Shown in pieces: positions 24,884-34,054 of a DNA stretch of 64,000 bases. The notes beneath the pieces were generated by a model that was not told where the DNA came from, did not search any database, and saw only the letters and a program-made list of their open reading frames with translations. The position numbers and the translations under genes were made by a program. The stretch's first letter is position 1; every line of letters begins with the position of its first letter. Source of the DNA: Phocaeicola fibrisolvens (lineage in GTDB: Bacteria > Bacteroidota > Bacteroidia > Bacteroidales > Bacteroidaceae); contig NZ_JAOQJI010000016.1 in the NCBI RefSeq assembly GCF_025567125.1, positions 1 through 64,000 of the forward strand, written 5' to 3'.

Positions 24884-26191
24884 TCAATCAATCTCTTCAT
24901 CGGCCTCGTATCCTCCCATCTCACGCAAGGCATTTTTCAACATCACATATTGCTGGAACAAATGGTTCACAGGAATTTCTCCCTCTGTATAATTGTGCAT
25001 CGGACTCTTCAAGAAGAAGCTTAAAAAACGCTGGATACCATAACGTCCTGCACGAGCCGCCAAGTCGCTCAGTAAGACAAGGTCCAAGCATAATGGAGCC
25101 GCCAGAATGGAGTCACGACACAAGAAATTAATCTTAATCTGCATCGGATAGCCCATCCAGCCGAAAATATCAATATTGTCCCATCCTTCCTTATTGTCAT
25201 TACGGGGAGGATAATAATTAATACGTACCTTATGATAATAATCGGAATACAAATCCGGCTGATTTTCAGGAGCCAGTATAGATTCCAGCGTAGACAGCTT
25301 GCTCACCTCCTTGGTGTGGAAATTAGCCGGTTCATCCAATACCAGTCCGTCACGATTCCCCAGGATATTGGTAGAGAACCATCCGGAAAGGCCCAGGCAA
25401 CGCGTACCGATAATCGGCGCAAAGCCCGATTTCACCAATGTCTGCCCGGTTTTGAAGTCCTTGCCAGCAATCGGCATCTTAGCCTTTTCAGCCAGTTCCC
25501 ACATAGCCGGAATGTCAACCGTAGTATTCGGTGCCCCCATGATGAACGGTGCTCCTTCCGCCAAAGCCGCATACGCATAACACATGGAAGGAGCCACATG
25601 TTCCCGGTCATCCTGCTTCATGGCGTTTTCCAAAGCAGACAATGTGCCATGCACTTCTTCACAAACCGGTACATAAATTTCAGTAGAAGCCGCCCACAAC
25701 ACCACCACACGTGAACAATTATTTTCCGCCTTAAACTTGCGAATATCTTCCCGCAATTGTTCCACCATCTCCCAGCGGGTGGCACAATCCTTCACATTGT
25801 TTCCGTCCAAACGTTTGGCATAATTATGGTCGAAAGCGGCTTTCATCGGTACAATCTTTTCCAATTCCTCCTTCACCGGGCGAATGTCCTTTTCACGCAA
25901 CACCTCACAATTCATAGCCGATTCATAGGCATTGGCCGGATACACATCCCAGGCGCCGAACACCATATCATCCAGTTTGGCCATCGAAACAATTTCGCCA
26001 TAATGCAGGTATTTCTTTTTCTCTCCGCGTCCGACACGAATCTTATCATACTGTGTCATAGCACCTACCGGCTTGGCCAGCCCCTTACGCACCATTAAAA
26101 CTCCGGTCATAAATGTGGTAGCTACAGCTCCCAGACCCACACACAAAACACCCAGCTTACCTTCAGCGGGTTTCACATTCATTTTTTCCAT
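24884..26191 (-). CDS. myo-Inositol-1-phosphate synthase
   Basis: 435 residues, MIPS family. It converts glucose-6-phosphate to inositol-1-phosphate with NAD. The NAD-binding GVLCVGLGAVATTFMTG is near 13-29. FIMGAPNTTVDIPAMWELAEKA and IAGKDFKTGQTLVKS carry family-conserved active-site residues (K in GKDFKTGQT). In characterised Bacteroides the enzyme starts phosphatidylinositol and inositol-sphingolipid synthesis and sits in a cluster with CDP-alcohol phosphotransferase genes. Here its neighbours are DUF5686 and a divergent PfkB kinase, so it is an orphan locus. The start at 26191 (MEKMNVKPAEGK) is supported by the -7 element at 26272-26279. Confidence 0.93.
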   Translation of the reverse strand: MEKMNVKPAEGKLGVLCVGLGAVATTFMTGVLMVRKGLAKPVGAMTQYDKIRVGRGEKKKYLHYGEIVSMAKLDDMVFGAWDVYPANAYESAMNCEVLREKDIRPVKEELEKIVPMKAAFDHNYAKRLDGNNVKDCATRWEMVEQLREDIRKFKAENNCSRVVVLWAASTEIYVPVCEEVHGTLSALENAMKQDDREHVAPSMCYAYAALAEGAPFIMGAPNTTVDIPAMWELAEKAKMPIAGKDFKTGQTLVKSGFAPIIGTRCLGLSGWFSTNILGNRDGLVLDEPANFHTKEVSKLSTLESILAPENQPDLYSDYYHKVRINYYPPRNDNKEGWDNIDIFGWMGYPMQIKINFLCRDSILAAPLCLDLVLLSDLAARAGRYGIQRFLSFFLKSPMHNYTEGEIPVNHLFQQYVMLKNALREMGGYEADEEID

Positions 26192-26271
26192 TTCTAAATT
26201 TCTTTTTTTCTTTCACTTTCTGTCCTTTCCGAGAGTTCATCACTTTGAACATTCCAAAAGGACAAACTGCT

Positions 26272-26279
26272 CAAAGTTA
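26272..26279 (-). promoter_or_regulatory. -7 element for the inositol-phosphate synthase gene
   Basis: The minus strand reads TAACTTTG (TAnnTTTG), 80 bases upstream of the start codon. Confidence 0.55.
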
Positions 26280-26398
26280 AACTTTTGTTTGATTAAACCA
26301 GCATTTTACTTCCTCTTTTATTGGAATATACGTAGAAATAAGACACAAATTCAGAAGAAAAAGCCATCAACAGTTTCCACAGACAGTAAAATTATCCG

Positions 26399-26406
26399 TA
26401 TCTTTG
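26399..26406 (+). promoter_or_regulatory. -7 element for the PfkB kinase gene
   Basis: TATCTTTG matches TAnnTTTG exactly, 33 bases upstream of the chosen ATG at 26439. It lies inside the open frame that extends upstream to 26073, which argues that the longer frame is not translated. Confidence 0.7.
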
Positions 26407-26438
26407 CAAGCGCATATAAAAAAAGAAATACCCAATCC

Positions 26439-27344
26439 ATGAATGATATTTGTTGCATCGGACACATTACATTAGATAAAATTGTGACTCCAAAACAAAC
26501 TACTTACATGCCGGGAGGCACTTCGTATTATTTTTCTCACGGAATCCGCCGGTTGAATGACTTCAAAAACTACAAACTGGTCACAGCGGTTGCACCCAGT
26601 GAATACGGCATTGTGGAAGAAATGAGAAAGGAAGGTCTCCAAGTGGAAGTCCTCCCAAGCCGTCATACGGTGTACTTCGAAAATACATACGAAGAAAACC
26701 AGGACAACCGCTCCCAGCGTGTACTGGCAAAGGCCGACCCTTTTACGGCAGATGCCCTCAAGGACGAAAATGCACGCATCTTCCATTTGGGAAGTTTGTT
26801 GGCGGATGATTTTCCATTGGAAGTAGTCAAAGAACTGGCGCAAAAAGGTACCTTGGCCGTAGATGCACAAGGATATTTGCGGGAAGTGAAAGGCGAACAG
26901 GTATATCCTGTAGACTGGCATGAAAAGAAAAAAGCATTGAAATACATTGACATTCTGAAAGTCAACGAACACGAAGCAGAAGTGCTGACAGGATTCAAGG
27001 ACCCGCAGCAAGCCGCCCGCCAGTTGGCCCAATGGGGAGTAAAAGAAGTTCTGCTGACCTTGGGCAGTTTGGGAAGCATTATCTATGCCGAAGGTAAATT
27101 CTACAAGATACCAGCCTACGCCCCGAAAGAAGTGGTGGATGCCACAGGATGTGGAGATACCTATGTACTCGGTTATCTGTACATGCGCAACAAAGGTGCA
27201 TCCTATGCAGAAGCCGGATGTTTTGCTGCCGCCATGTCGACCATCAAACTGGAAAAATCAGGTCCTTTTTCCGGAACGGAAGAAGAGGTGTGGCATATCC
27301 TGCAAACCGACAAGGCTAAGCCGGAAGTGCTGGCTGCCAAATAA
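26439..27344 (+). CDS. PfkB family carbohydrate kinase
   Basis: 301 residues, ribokinase/PfkB fold. The N-terminus is MNDICCIGHITLDKIV with MPGGTSYYFSHGIRRL (sugar-binding GG). The C-terminal signature VVDATGCGDTYVLGYLY (near 233-249) contains the catalytic Asp in place of the common DTTGAGD. The substrate is unknown. Being divergent from inositol-1-phosphate synthase, an inositol or sugar kinase linked to that pathway is possible but unproven. The start at 26439 is chosen because the promoter -7 box lies just upstream and the 122-residue upstream extension looks non-coding. Confidence 0.9.
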   Translation: MNDICCIGHITLDKIVTPKQTTYMPGGTSYYFSHGIRRLNDFKNYKLVTAVAPSEYGIVEEMRKEGLQVEVLPSRHTVYFENTYEENQDNRSQRVLAKADPFTADALKDENARIFHLGSLLADDFPLEVVKELAQKGTLAVDAQGYLREVKGEQVYPVDWHEKKKALKYIDILKVNEHEAEVLTGFKDPQQAARQLAQWGVKEVLLTLGSLGSIIYAEGKFYKIPAYAPKEVVDATGCGDTYVLGYLYMRNKGASYAEAGCFAAAMSTIKLEKSGPFSGTEEEVWHILQTDKAKPEVLAAK

Positions 27345-27371
27345 GCAAAACAAAATATTACATTATAAAGA

Positions 27372-27416
27372 AAGGGTTTGCACACTGAATCACTCAGCTG
27401 CAAACCCTTGTTTTTT
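27372..27416. terminator. Convergent terminator between the PfkB kinase gene and pstB
   Basis: An 11-bp perfect stem (27372-27382 with 27399-27409, arm AAGGGTTTGCA) is followed on the plus strand by seven T. On the minus side the tract is TTTCTTTA, weaker. Confidence 0.88.
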
Positions 27417-27436
27417 ACCTGTCATCGGTTCTCGGA

Positions 27437-28207
27437 TTATCCCATCTTACCCGTCAGATAAGCACGGGTACGTTCGTCAACCGGATTCTTAAACATTTTT
27501 TCCGTATCATCGTATTCAATCAGTTCTCCCATATACATGAACATGGAGCGGTCGGAGATACGCATTGCCTGCGACATGTTGTGTGTCACAATCAAGATGG
27601 TCACCTCCTTCTTCAGCTGATCCATCAGGCCCTCAATGTGCTTGGTGGCAATCGGGTCCAAGGCAGAAGTCGGTTCGTCCATCAACAGTACATCCGGCTG
27701 AAGTGCCAGTGAGCGGGCAATGCACAAACGCTGCTGCTGTCCTCCGGACAGGAAGGTACCCCGCTTGGTCAAGGCATCCTTCACCTCGTCCCACAGGCAC
27801 ACGTTTCGCAGGTTGCGTTCCACGATTTCATCCTTCTGCGACTTGGACAGATGGATACCGTTCAGAATATATCCGGCCAACACATTGTCGTAAATATTCA
27901 TGGTTGGGAAAGGGTTCGGGCGCTGGAACACCATACCGATGCGGCGACGTTCTTCCATCGGGTGCATCTGCAACACGTTCTCCCCGTTCAGCAAAATCTC
28001 ACCCGTCACACGGATATTTTTATATAGCTCGTGCATACGGTTCACTGCACGCAGCAAGGTACTCTTTCCACATCCGGAAGGCCCCATGATGGCCGTAATC
28101 GTATTTTTTTCAATATCGGCCGATACGTGTTTCACGGCCATCACACTGCTGGTGTACGAGATGCACACATCTTTTATCTGGAGAATCGGATTCTTTATAT
28201 TTTCCAT
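27437..28207 (-). CDS. pstB: Phosphate ABC transporter ATP-binding protein
   Basis: 256 residues, ABC ATPase of the high-affinity phosphate importer. Walker A GPSGCGKST is near 42-50, the ABC signature LSGGQQQRL near 153-161 and Walker B VLLMDEPTSALDP near 173-185. The H-loop histidine follows in LIVTHNMSQA. It overlaps the pstA end by 13 bases. It is the last gene of the operon; phoU, which commonly follows pstB, is not here, as the next gene is convergent. Confidence 0.96.
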   Translation of the reverse strand: MENIKNPILQIKDVCISYTSSVMAVKHVSADIEKNTITAIMGPSGCGKSTLLRAVNRMHELYKNIRVTGEILLNGENVLQMHPMEERRRIGMVFQRPNPFPTMNIYDNVLAGYILNGIHLSKSQKDEIVERNLRNVCLWDEVKDALTKRGTFLSGGQQQRLCIARSLALQPDVLLMDEPTSALDPIATKHIEGLMDQLKKEVTILIVTHNMSQAMRISDRSMFMYMGELIEYDDTEKMFKNPVDERTRAYLTGKMG

Positions 28208-29064
28208 TTCTTTGCAATTCGTTTAGCTAATAAATTCAGACATAACACAAAAGTCAACAGGAACAGGGAAGCTCCCCATATCAGGCTCTGCAGGTTCGGA
28301 TCGTTGAAGAATTCCCAAATCAGCAACGGCACGGCCGACATCGGCTTAGTCATGTTCCAGCTGATAGCCGCACCTCCTAAAGCCGTAAACATCAACGGGG
28401 CTGTTTCACCTACCACACGCGAGATGGCCAGCAAGATACCGGTAAAGATACTGCCCAAAGCGGAAGGTAACATCACCTTCAACATCACCCGCCAATAGCT
28501 TCCTCCCAAAGCCAGTCCGGCTTCTTTCAACGTTTCCGGAAGCACCTTCATGGTTTCCTCCGTAGAACGGATAATCAACGGCAGCATCATGATGAACAGG
28601 GCCACACTTCCGGCAATGGCCGAATATCCTTTCATCGGCACCACCACCCAGATGTAAGTGATAATACCAATAATGATGGACGGAGTTCCCTGCAGCAAGT
28701 CGGTCAGGTAACTGACAATCACCGCAAACCAACTTTTTCTGTATTCCGAAAGACAAATACCACAAAGTATCCCTACCGGAATGGCTACTACAGCCGCCAG
28801 AATCAGCATCAGGAAGGTTCCGATAATTCCGTTGGCAATTCCTCCCGGAATGGCTTCTCCGGCAGAAGCGGCCATCATTGCCTTATAGGCATTTGGCGTG
28901 GCTTCCGTGATGAACGACCAGCCCAACTGTCTCCATCCTTTCACCAATACTTCTCCCAGTATGGCCAGCAACGGAATTGCAGTCACTCCCGACAGTACAC
29001 ATACCAAGATGTAAAGCAACCGGCTCTTCAGGATACGCAATTTTATATTATTTCCATACAACAT
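28195..29064 (-). CDS. pstA: Phosphate ABC transporter permease PstA
   Basis: 289 residues with about six membrane segments, an inner-membrane permease of the Pst system. The permease EAA-like loop is LPETLKEAGLALGGSYWRVMLKVMLPSALGSIFTGILL (around residue 180-215), which docks PstB. It begins 20 bases after pstC and overlaps pstB. A hydrophobic N-terminal helix (LLYILVCVLSGVTAIPLLAI) is normal for PstA. Confidence 0.95.
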   Translation of the reverse strand: MLYGNNIKLRILKSRLLYILVCVLSGVTAIPLLAILGEVLVKGWRQLGWSFITEATPNAYKAMMAASAGEAIPGGIANGIIGTFLMLILAAVVAIPVGILCGICLSEYRKSWFAVIVSYLTDLLQGTPSIIIGIITYIWVVVPMKGYSAIAGSVALFIMMLPLIIRSTEETMKVLPETLKEAGLALGGSYWRVMLKVMLPSALGSIFTGILLAISRVVGETAPLMFTALGGAAISWNMTKPMSAVPLLIWEFFNDPNLQSLIWGASLFLLTFVLCLNLLAKRIAKKWKI

Positions 29065-29084
29065 AAATTCTTCTTTTTAGAGAG

Positions 29085-29942
29085 TTAGACATGACGGGCA
29101 CGGCGAATCAAAATCTTACCGATAATATTGATAATGGCTGTAATCAAGAACAACAGCAATCCGATGGCTATCAGTGAAGACAGTTTCAAGCCATCCGCTT
29201 CTCCAAACTGGTTGGCAATGATACTCGCCATGGTGTTTCCCGTGGTACGCAACGTGTCGGGCATCTGGTTGGTATTACCAATCAACATGGTTACCGTCAT
29301 GGTTTCTCCCAATGCACGGCCAATGGCCAAAATGTAAGAAGAGAAGATACCGGAACCCGCCATTGGGAAAATCACTCGCCGGATGACTTCTGCCCGTGTC
29401 GCTCCCATGGCATAAGCCCCTTCCTTCAAATCAGAAGGAACCATCTTGATGAACTCCGAACTCAGTGAAGCTGCATAAGGCACAATCATGATGGCCAGCA
29501 CAAACGAAGCGGTCAGGATACCCGAGCCTTGCGGTGACAAATTCAAATGCATGAACACCGTACGAAGTACGTAAAATCCCCACAGACCATAGATAATAGA
29601 AGGAATACCTGCCAGCAAATCAATCACAGTTCCCAGTATGGCGGCAATTTTCTTTCCGCGGAAATATTCACCGGTAAACAATGCGACAGGAAGAGAGAAA
29701 GGAATACACATCAGCAAGGCCAATATAGTGGTCAGCAGTGTACCTGTAATAAAAGGAAGAGCGCCATAACTTTCTTTGCCGGCGGTGGTCACCCAGTCGT
29801 CCGAGAAAATGAAGTTCCAGAAGCCGAATGTTTCAAAAGCTCCAGAAGCGTCAACGGTGAGGGAGTAAATAATTCCCCCACCAATGACTGGTATCACAAT
29901 CGCCGATAAGATAAGTAAGACTTTAAAAATTTTGTCTTGCAT
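29085..29942 (-). CDS. pstC: Phosphate ABC transporter permease PstC
   Basis: 285 residues, six predicted membrane helices. The EAA-like cytoplasmic loop reads VPSDLKEGAYAMGATRAEVIRRVIFPMAGSGIFSSYIL around 170-205. The periplasmic loop after helix 1 (DASGAFETFGFWNFIFSDDW) is typical of PstC. It is 15 bases after pstS. With PstA it forms the membrane channel for phosphate. Confidence 0.95.
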   Translation of the reverse strand: MQDKIFKVLLILSAIVIPVIGGGIIYSLTVDASGAFETFGFWNFIFSDDWVTTAGKESYGALPFITGTLLTTILALLMCIPFSLPVALFTGEYFRGKKIAAILGTVIDLLAGIPSIIYGLWGFYVLRTVFMHLNLSPQGSGILTASFVLAIMIVPYAASLSSEFIKMVPSDLKEGAYAMGATRAEVIRRVIFPMAGSGIFSSYILAIGRALGETMTVTMLIGNTNQMPDTLRTTGNTMASIIANQFGEADGLKLSSLIAIGLLLFLITAIINIIGKILIRRARHV

Positions 29943-29957
29943 AATCTTTCGTCTTAA

Positions 29958-31016
29958 TTATTTAAGAATCGGCTGTCCATCGTAAGTTACAGCTTTCAGA
30001 TTCTGAAGGCTGAGTTCTACGGCCTTCTTAGGCAGCGGAGCATAGTGTACGGTAGCCGTAGTCTGCTGTACGCTGTCGCTCAGCATATACTGCATCAATT
30101 CCAAAGTAGCTTTTGCCTGATTCAAAGAACGTTCTGCGTAATGCTGTTCCTTGTAAATCAACAGCCAGGTGAAGCAGCTGATAGGATAAGCGCCGGCTGC
30201 ATCGGCATCTGTAATAGAGCAGCGTGTATCCTGAGGAATGTCACCGGCAGCAGCCGAGATACTTTCAGTAGAAGGCGTTACCAGTTCACCGCGCTTGTTG
30301 TACACACTGGCATACGCAATTTTCTGTGCGAAAGCATATTCAGAACCGATATATCCCAATGAGTAAGGAGTCTGTGCGATGATTCCAGCCACACCCGGAT
30401 TACCTTTTGCAGCCTGTCCTACCGGGAAGTCGACCGTCTTTCCTGCTCCATAAGTGTTCTTCCAGTTTTCACTGACTTTTGACAGATAATCGGTAAAGAT
30501 GAAAGTTGTACCACTACCGTCTGAACGGTAAGCCAGGATAATTTTCTTGGCCGGCAGTGTCACATCCGGATTCAGTTTCTGCAAACGGGCATCGTTCCAG
30601 TCAGTAATCTTGCCGGCATAGATATCGGCAATCACGTCACCCGACAGGTTCAGTTTCACTACATCCGGCAAGTTGTAAGCCATCACTACAGCTCCCATAC
30701 AGGTCGGGATGTGTACCACCGGCTGCATTTCCTTCATTTCATCGTCGCTCAAGAACGCATCACTACCGGCAAAGTCTACGATGCCATCCTTCAGGTTACG
30801 GACACCACCGCCACTACCGATACCTCCGTAAGATACCTTGTCGCCGGAAGTAGCATTGTAGTTCTCGAATGACATATTGTAAAATGGCAAGGGGAAAGTG
30901 GCCCCTGCACCAGTCAGTTCCACGGATTCACGTCCATTAGCAGATTTCTGTCCACCACAAGCTGCGAGTGACAAAGCCATCGCTCCAGCAATTAAAGGCA
31001 AATAAAACTTTTTCAT
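29958..31016 (-). CDS. pstS: Phosphate-binding lipoprotein PstS
   Basis: 352 residues. Lipobox LAAC (MKKFYLPLIAGAMALSLAAC) makes it a lipoprotein, as expected for PstS in Bacteroidetes. Phosphate-binding segments are visible: TGAGATFPLPFYNM near 36, FAGSDAFLS near 85 and YRSDGSGTTFIFTDYL near 160. I choose 31016 (MKKFYLP) over 31028 because it gives the classic short N-region. It lies 54 bases after the porin gene and feeds phosphate to PstCA. Confidence 0.95.
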   Translation of the reverse strand: MKKFYLPLIAGAMALSLAACGGQKSANGRESVELTGAGATFPLPFYNMSFENYNATSGDKVSYGGIGSGGGVRNLKDGIVDFAGSDAFLSDDEMKEMQPVVHIPTCMGAVVMAYNLPDVVKLNLSGDVIADIYAGKITDWNDARLQKLNPDVTLPAKKIILAYRSDGSGTTFIFTDYLSKVSENWKNTYGAGKTVDFPVGQAAKGNPGVAGIIAQTPYSLGYIGSEYAFAQKIAYASVYNKRGELVTPSTESISAAAGDIPQDTRCSITDADAAGAYPISCFTWLLIYKEQHYAERSLNQAKATLELMQYMLSDSVQQTTATVHYAPLPKKAVELSLQNLKAVTYDGQPILK

Positions 31017-31070
31017 TGTGTTATACATTTATATAAGTTATGAATCTATTTGTTTTTCTCGTCTCACATC

Positions 31071-32066
31071 TCAAATGGCAAAGGAAGCGTTCAGATACAC
31101 ATAGCTCGACAGCTTTCCTCCCTCTGCTTTCGGCGACCAAAGGCGAACGTTCGGCGCCAGCTTCACGTACTTGCCCAGTTTGAACTCCGCTCCCAGCATA
31201 CCGGCCATTCCGTCGGCATCCTTGTTCCAGTCATTCTTGGAAGAAAGCATGTCCCAACGCCCGAAAAGACCGATTTTCTTGTTCAGCTGAGCCGAAGCGT
31301 ACACTGACACACCATCCTGGTCACAACCATCCACATATTTAGCATTGGTTTGGTAGTTATATTCAGCTGCCACCGAAAAGGCATCATTTTTATACCCCAC
31401 AAAGGCCGCCAGATTGGTAATCCCTTTTTCACCTTCTTCCACCGCCTCATTATAAGAACCATACGCGCGAACCACAAGCCCTTTTACCGGAGTCAGCGTG
31501 ACGCCAGCCCCATATTGCAAACCGTCTTTCACCTGCACCTTCTTATAACCTTCTCCGTTGGCCACAATCACATCAGCCGAAACCACCTTATTGAACTTAT
31601 AGGCTACAGAGAATGCCAGGTCGGCACTGCTTCCGAACTTGTATTCATCCTGAAAAGACTTCATCACATAACGCTTGCCCCAGAAATCTTCCTGTAGCTT
31701 GAACTGTGTGGTACTGATTAATCCGGCGTTCAGCGTCCATCCTTTCTGCTTCCACGTAATCTGTGCGTTCTTGATATAACCGATACGATGGTAATCACCT
31801 ACATCCTGCGACTGACCGAAGTCCACCACTGCCTTCATCTGCAAACCGTGAGGCAAGTTGTATTGATAACCCAGATACGCGCGGTCCAATCCAAATCCCC
31901 TGTCATCATTCACATGGCCGAAACCGGAATGCACATCAGAATAGATGGTAATAATAGCCGCACCTTTTTTTTCGGCGGGTTCCGACTTGTCGGGATTACT
32001 CTCAGCAAAAGTTGGCACCGCAACACAGGCACATGCCATCAAAAACCATGAAATTCTTTTCTTCAT
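31071..32066 (-). CDS. Outer-membrane porin of the phosphate operon
   Basis: 331 residues with a signal peptide (MKKRISWFLMACACVAVPTFA) and a 16-strand-type porin body ending in an aromatic/hydrophobic strand (YVYLNASFAI). It resembles phosphate-selective porin O/P or short DcaP-like porins. It is the first gene of the pst operon, directly downstream of a promoter with Pho-box-like repeats. A role in bringing phosphate across the outer membrane is therefore a strong inference. Selectivity cannot be read from the sequence. Confidence 0.85.
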   Translation of the reverse strand: MKKRISWFLMACACVAVPTFAESNPDKSEPAEKKGAAIITIYSDVHSGFGHVNDDRGFGLDRAYLGYQYNLPHGLQMKAVVDFGQSQDVGDYHRIGYIKNAQITWKQKGWTLNAGLISTTQFKLQEDFWGKRYVMKSFQDEYKFGSSADLAFSVAYKFNKVVSADVIVANGEGYKKVQVKDGLQYGAGVTLTPVKGLVVRAYGSYNEAVEEGEKGITNLAAFVGYKNDAFSVAAEYNYQTNAKYVDGCDQDGVSVYASAQLNKKIGLFGRWDMLSSKNDWNKDADGMAGMLGAEFKLGKYVKLAPNVRLWSPKAEGGKLSSYVYLNASFAI

Positions 32067-32100
32067 CTTTATCTTTTTGGAGATTTATATTTTTGACACT

Positions 32101-32109
32101 GCAAAGGTC
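32101..32109 (-). promoter_or_regulatory. -7 region of the porin-pst operon
   Basis: The minus strand reads GACCTTTGC, one mismatch from TAnnTTTGC, 34 bases upstream of the porin start. There is no good -33 element, as expected for an activator-dependent promoter. Confidence 0.5.
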
Positions 32110-32120
32110 TTGAATTGGTA

Positions 32121-32180
32121 TTACAAATAGATGTCATCCACTTAAAGAAAATGTAACACCCTGTTACAAATGTATTACAA
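32121..32180 (-). promoter_or_regulatory. Pho-box-like repeats upstream of the porin-pst operon
   Basis: On the minus strand TTGTAA occurs twice at an 11-base pitch (32180-32175 and 32169-32164), the direct-repeat geometry of PhoB sites. A third copy is at 32126-32121, 43 bases further on. A perfect 7-3-7 palindrome TGTAACACCCTGTTACA (32152-32168) overlaps. Location and operon content suggest a PhoB-type activator site; this is inferred. Confidence 0.5.
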
Positions 32181-32307
32181 AAGCAGAATATCGCCTTCCG
32201 AAGTCTCTATTGCAAAAGAAAACGATCGATTCAGAAGACGATATTCAGCTTATTCCCAACAATTTATCTTCCTTCAGTTTCACTAACCAAAGGATAAATG
32301 AATCTGG

Positions 32308-33846
32308 TTACTTAATTTCCAGTGTTACGATAGATTTGGCCGGTAATTTGATTTCCAACCCGTTTTTGGTCAGTTTGGCACCTTTGAAATCAGCCAGTTT
32401 CACCTTGTCAGGCTGTTCAAACGTATTATAATCGTCTATATTGTCGGAGGTCAGAATACGGCCGGTCACCGATTTGGCTTTCACGTCACCCAACGTCAGC
32501 GTGATGTCCTGTGATTCTTTCAGGTCAATGTTCGACAAGGATACATGGATGGCTCCGGCTTTATCGCGGGAAGCGGTGGCACTGACCATCGGCACAATGC
32601 GGTCGTCGCGTACGATTTTCCGTTCACACTGTAAATCCAAAGGCAGATAGGTGGCATCCTGATGCACATTATACATCTGGAACACATAATAGGTCGGAGT
32701 CAGCACCATCTTGTCGTCCTTTGTCAAAATCATGGACTGAAGCACATTGACCACCTGTGCGATGTTGGTCATCTTCACACGGTCAGTGTACTTATGGAAA
32801 ATGTCCAGACTCAAGGAAGCCACAAACGCATCACGCAGCGTGTTCTGCTGGTAAAGATGCCCGCTAACGGTGCCCGGTTCTTCATCCCACCAGGTTCCCC
32901 ATTCGTCGACCATCAATCCAATCTGCTTCTTCGGGTCGTATTTGTCCATGATAGCAATGTGGCGTTTCAGCACGTCTTCAATTTCACGGCACTTACCTAC
33001 CGTCCAGTAATAATCCTCGTCGTTGAACTTGGTAGCCGAACCTTTGCTGCCATCCCAACCCAATACCGTATAATAATGCAAGGAAATACCATCCATGCGA
33101 TGTCCGATGTTCTTCATCAGCACCTCGGTCCAGTTGTAGTCATAATCGCTGGCTCCACTGGCAATCTTAAACAGACGGTTGCCGTCGTAATTGCGGCAAT
33201 AAGTGGAATAACGGCGATACAAATCGGAATAGTATTCCGGACGCATGCTGCCACCGCATCCCCAACTTTCATTTCCGACGCCGAAATATTTCACCTTCCA
33301 CGGTTTTTCACGTCCGTTTTCCTTTCTCAGTTTTGCCATCGGGCTTCCCTGTTCAGAGGTCATGTATTCCACCCACTTGGCCATTTCTTCCACACTTCCG
33401 CTACCTACGTTTCCGCTGATGTAAGGTTCACATCCCAGCATTTCGCACAGGTTCAGAAATTCGTGCGTACCGAAACTGTTGTCTTCCACGGTACCTCCCC
33501 AGTTGTTGTTGACCATGCGCGGACGTTTTTCACGCGGACCGATGCCGTCCATCCAGTGATATTCATCGGCAAAGCATCCTCCCGGCCAACGAAGTACAGG
33601 CACTTTCAAAGCCTTCAACGCCTCGAATACGTCTTTACGATACCCGTTGATGTTCGGTATCGGCGAATCTTCTCCCACCCAGAGACCACCATAAATACAG
33701 GTACCCAGATGTTCGGCAAACTGACCATAAATTTCTTTGTTGATGATTTGTTTTCCCTGTTCCGGATGAACAGTCACTGTAGCCTTTTGTTGGGCAAACA
33801 AAGGCATCGCGGCAAAAAAAGCCAACCCTAGAATTGCATTTTTCAT
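32308..33846 (-). CDS. Alpha-L-arabinofuranosidase, GH51
   Basis: 512 residues with signal peptide (MKNAILGLAFFAAMPLFAQ), so secreted to periplasm or surface. The GH51 barrel has VLRWPGGCFADEYHW near 85, the acid/base glutamate in GVGNESWGCGG near 190 and the nucleophile glutamate in LMVDEWGTWWDEEPG near 313. The C-terminal beta domain is complete. It releases terminal arabinose from arabinan or arabinoxylan. No SusC/D pair or regulator is adjacent, so it is a stand-alone gene outside a polysaccharide locus. A -7 element lies at 33883-33890. Confidence 0.94.
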   Translation of the reverse strand: MKNAILGLAFFAAMPLFAQQKATVTVHPEQGKQIINKEIYGQFAEHLGTCIYGGLWVGEDSPIPNINGYRKDVFEALKALKVPVLRWPGGCFADEYHWMDGIGPREKRPRMVNNNWGGTVEDNSFGTHEFLNLCEMLGCEPYISGNVGSGSVEEMAKWVEYMTSEQGSPMAKLRKENGREKPWKVKYFGVGNESWGCGGSMRPEYYSDLYRRYSTYCRNYDGNRLFKIASGASDYDYNWTEVLMKNIGHRMDGISLHYYTVLGWDGSKGSATKFNDEDYYWTVGKCREIEDVLKRHIAIMDKYDPKKQIGLMVDEWGTWWDEEPGTVSGHLYQQNTLRDAFVASLSLDIFHKYTDRVKMTNIAQVVNVLQSMILTKDDKMVLTPTYYVFQMYNVHQDATYLPLDLQCERKIVRDDRIVPMVSATASRDKAGAIHVSLSNIDLKESQDITLTLGDVKAKSVTGRILTSDNIDDYNTFEQPDKVKLADFKGAKLTKNGLEIKLPAKSIVTLEIK

Positions 33847-33882
33847 AACTTTATTGATTTTATTTTGTCGTTTTTCACCCTA

Positions 33883-33890
33883 CAAAAATA
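33883..33890 (-). promoter_or_regulatory. -7 element for the GH51 gene
   Basis: The minus strand reads TATTTTTG (TAnnTTTG), 37 bases upstream of the start codon. Confidence 0.55.
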
Positions 33891-34028
33891 AATAATTTTC
33901 CTACGCATAAGGTGTACAACAACACACTTTCAGGAGGAGAATTGAACATTCCCTTAAAAATACTTGAAAAATAAACTCCAAAGCACATATTCCTTCCCGT
34001 CTTCGCAACAGGATACCAAGTTTTCTAC

Positions 34029-34036
34029 TACTTTTG
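34029..34036 (+). promoter_or_regulatory. -7 element for mltG
   Basis: TACTTTTG matches TAnnTTTG, 18 bases upstream of the ATG at 34055. It overlaps the TTG at 34034, so that alternative start cannot be used from this promoter. Confidence 0.65.
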
Positions 34037-34054
34037 CATCCAAAATTATTTCAC

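Noticed and set aside
26073..26438. N-terminal extension of the PfkB kinase
   Set aside because: The extension overlaps the start of the inositol-phosphate synthase gene and contains the kinase's own -7 element; kinase homology begins at 26439.
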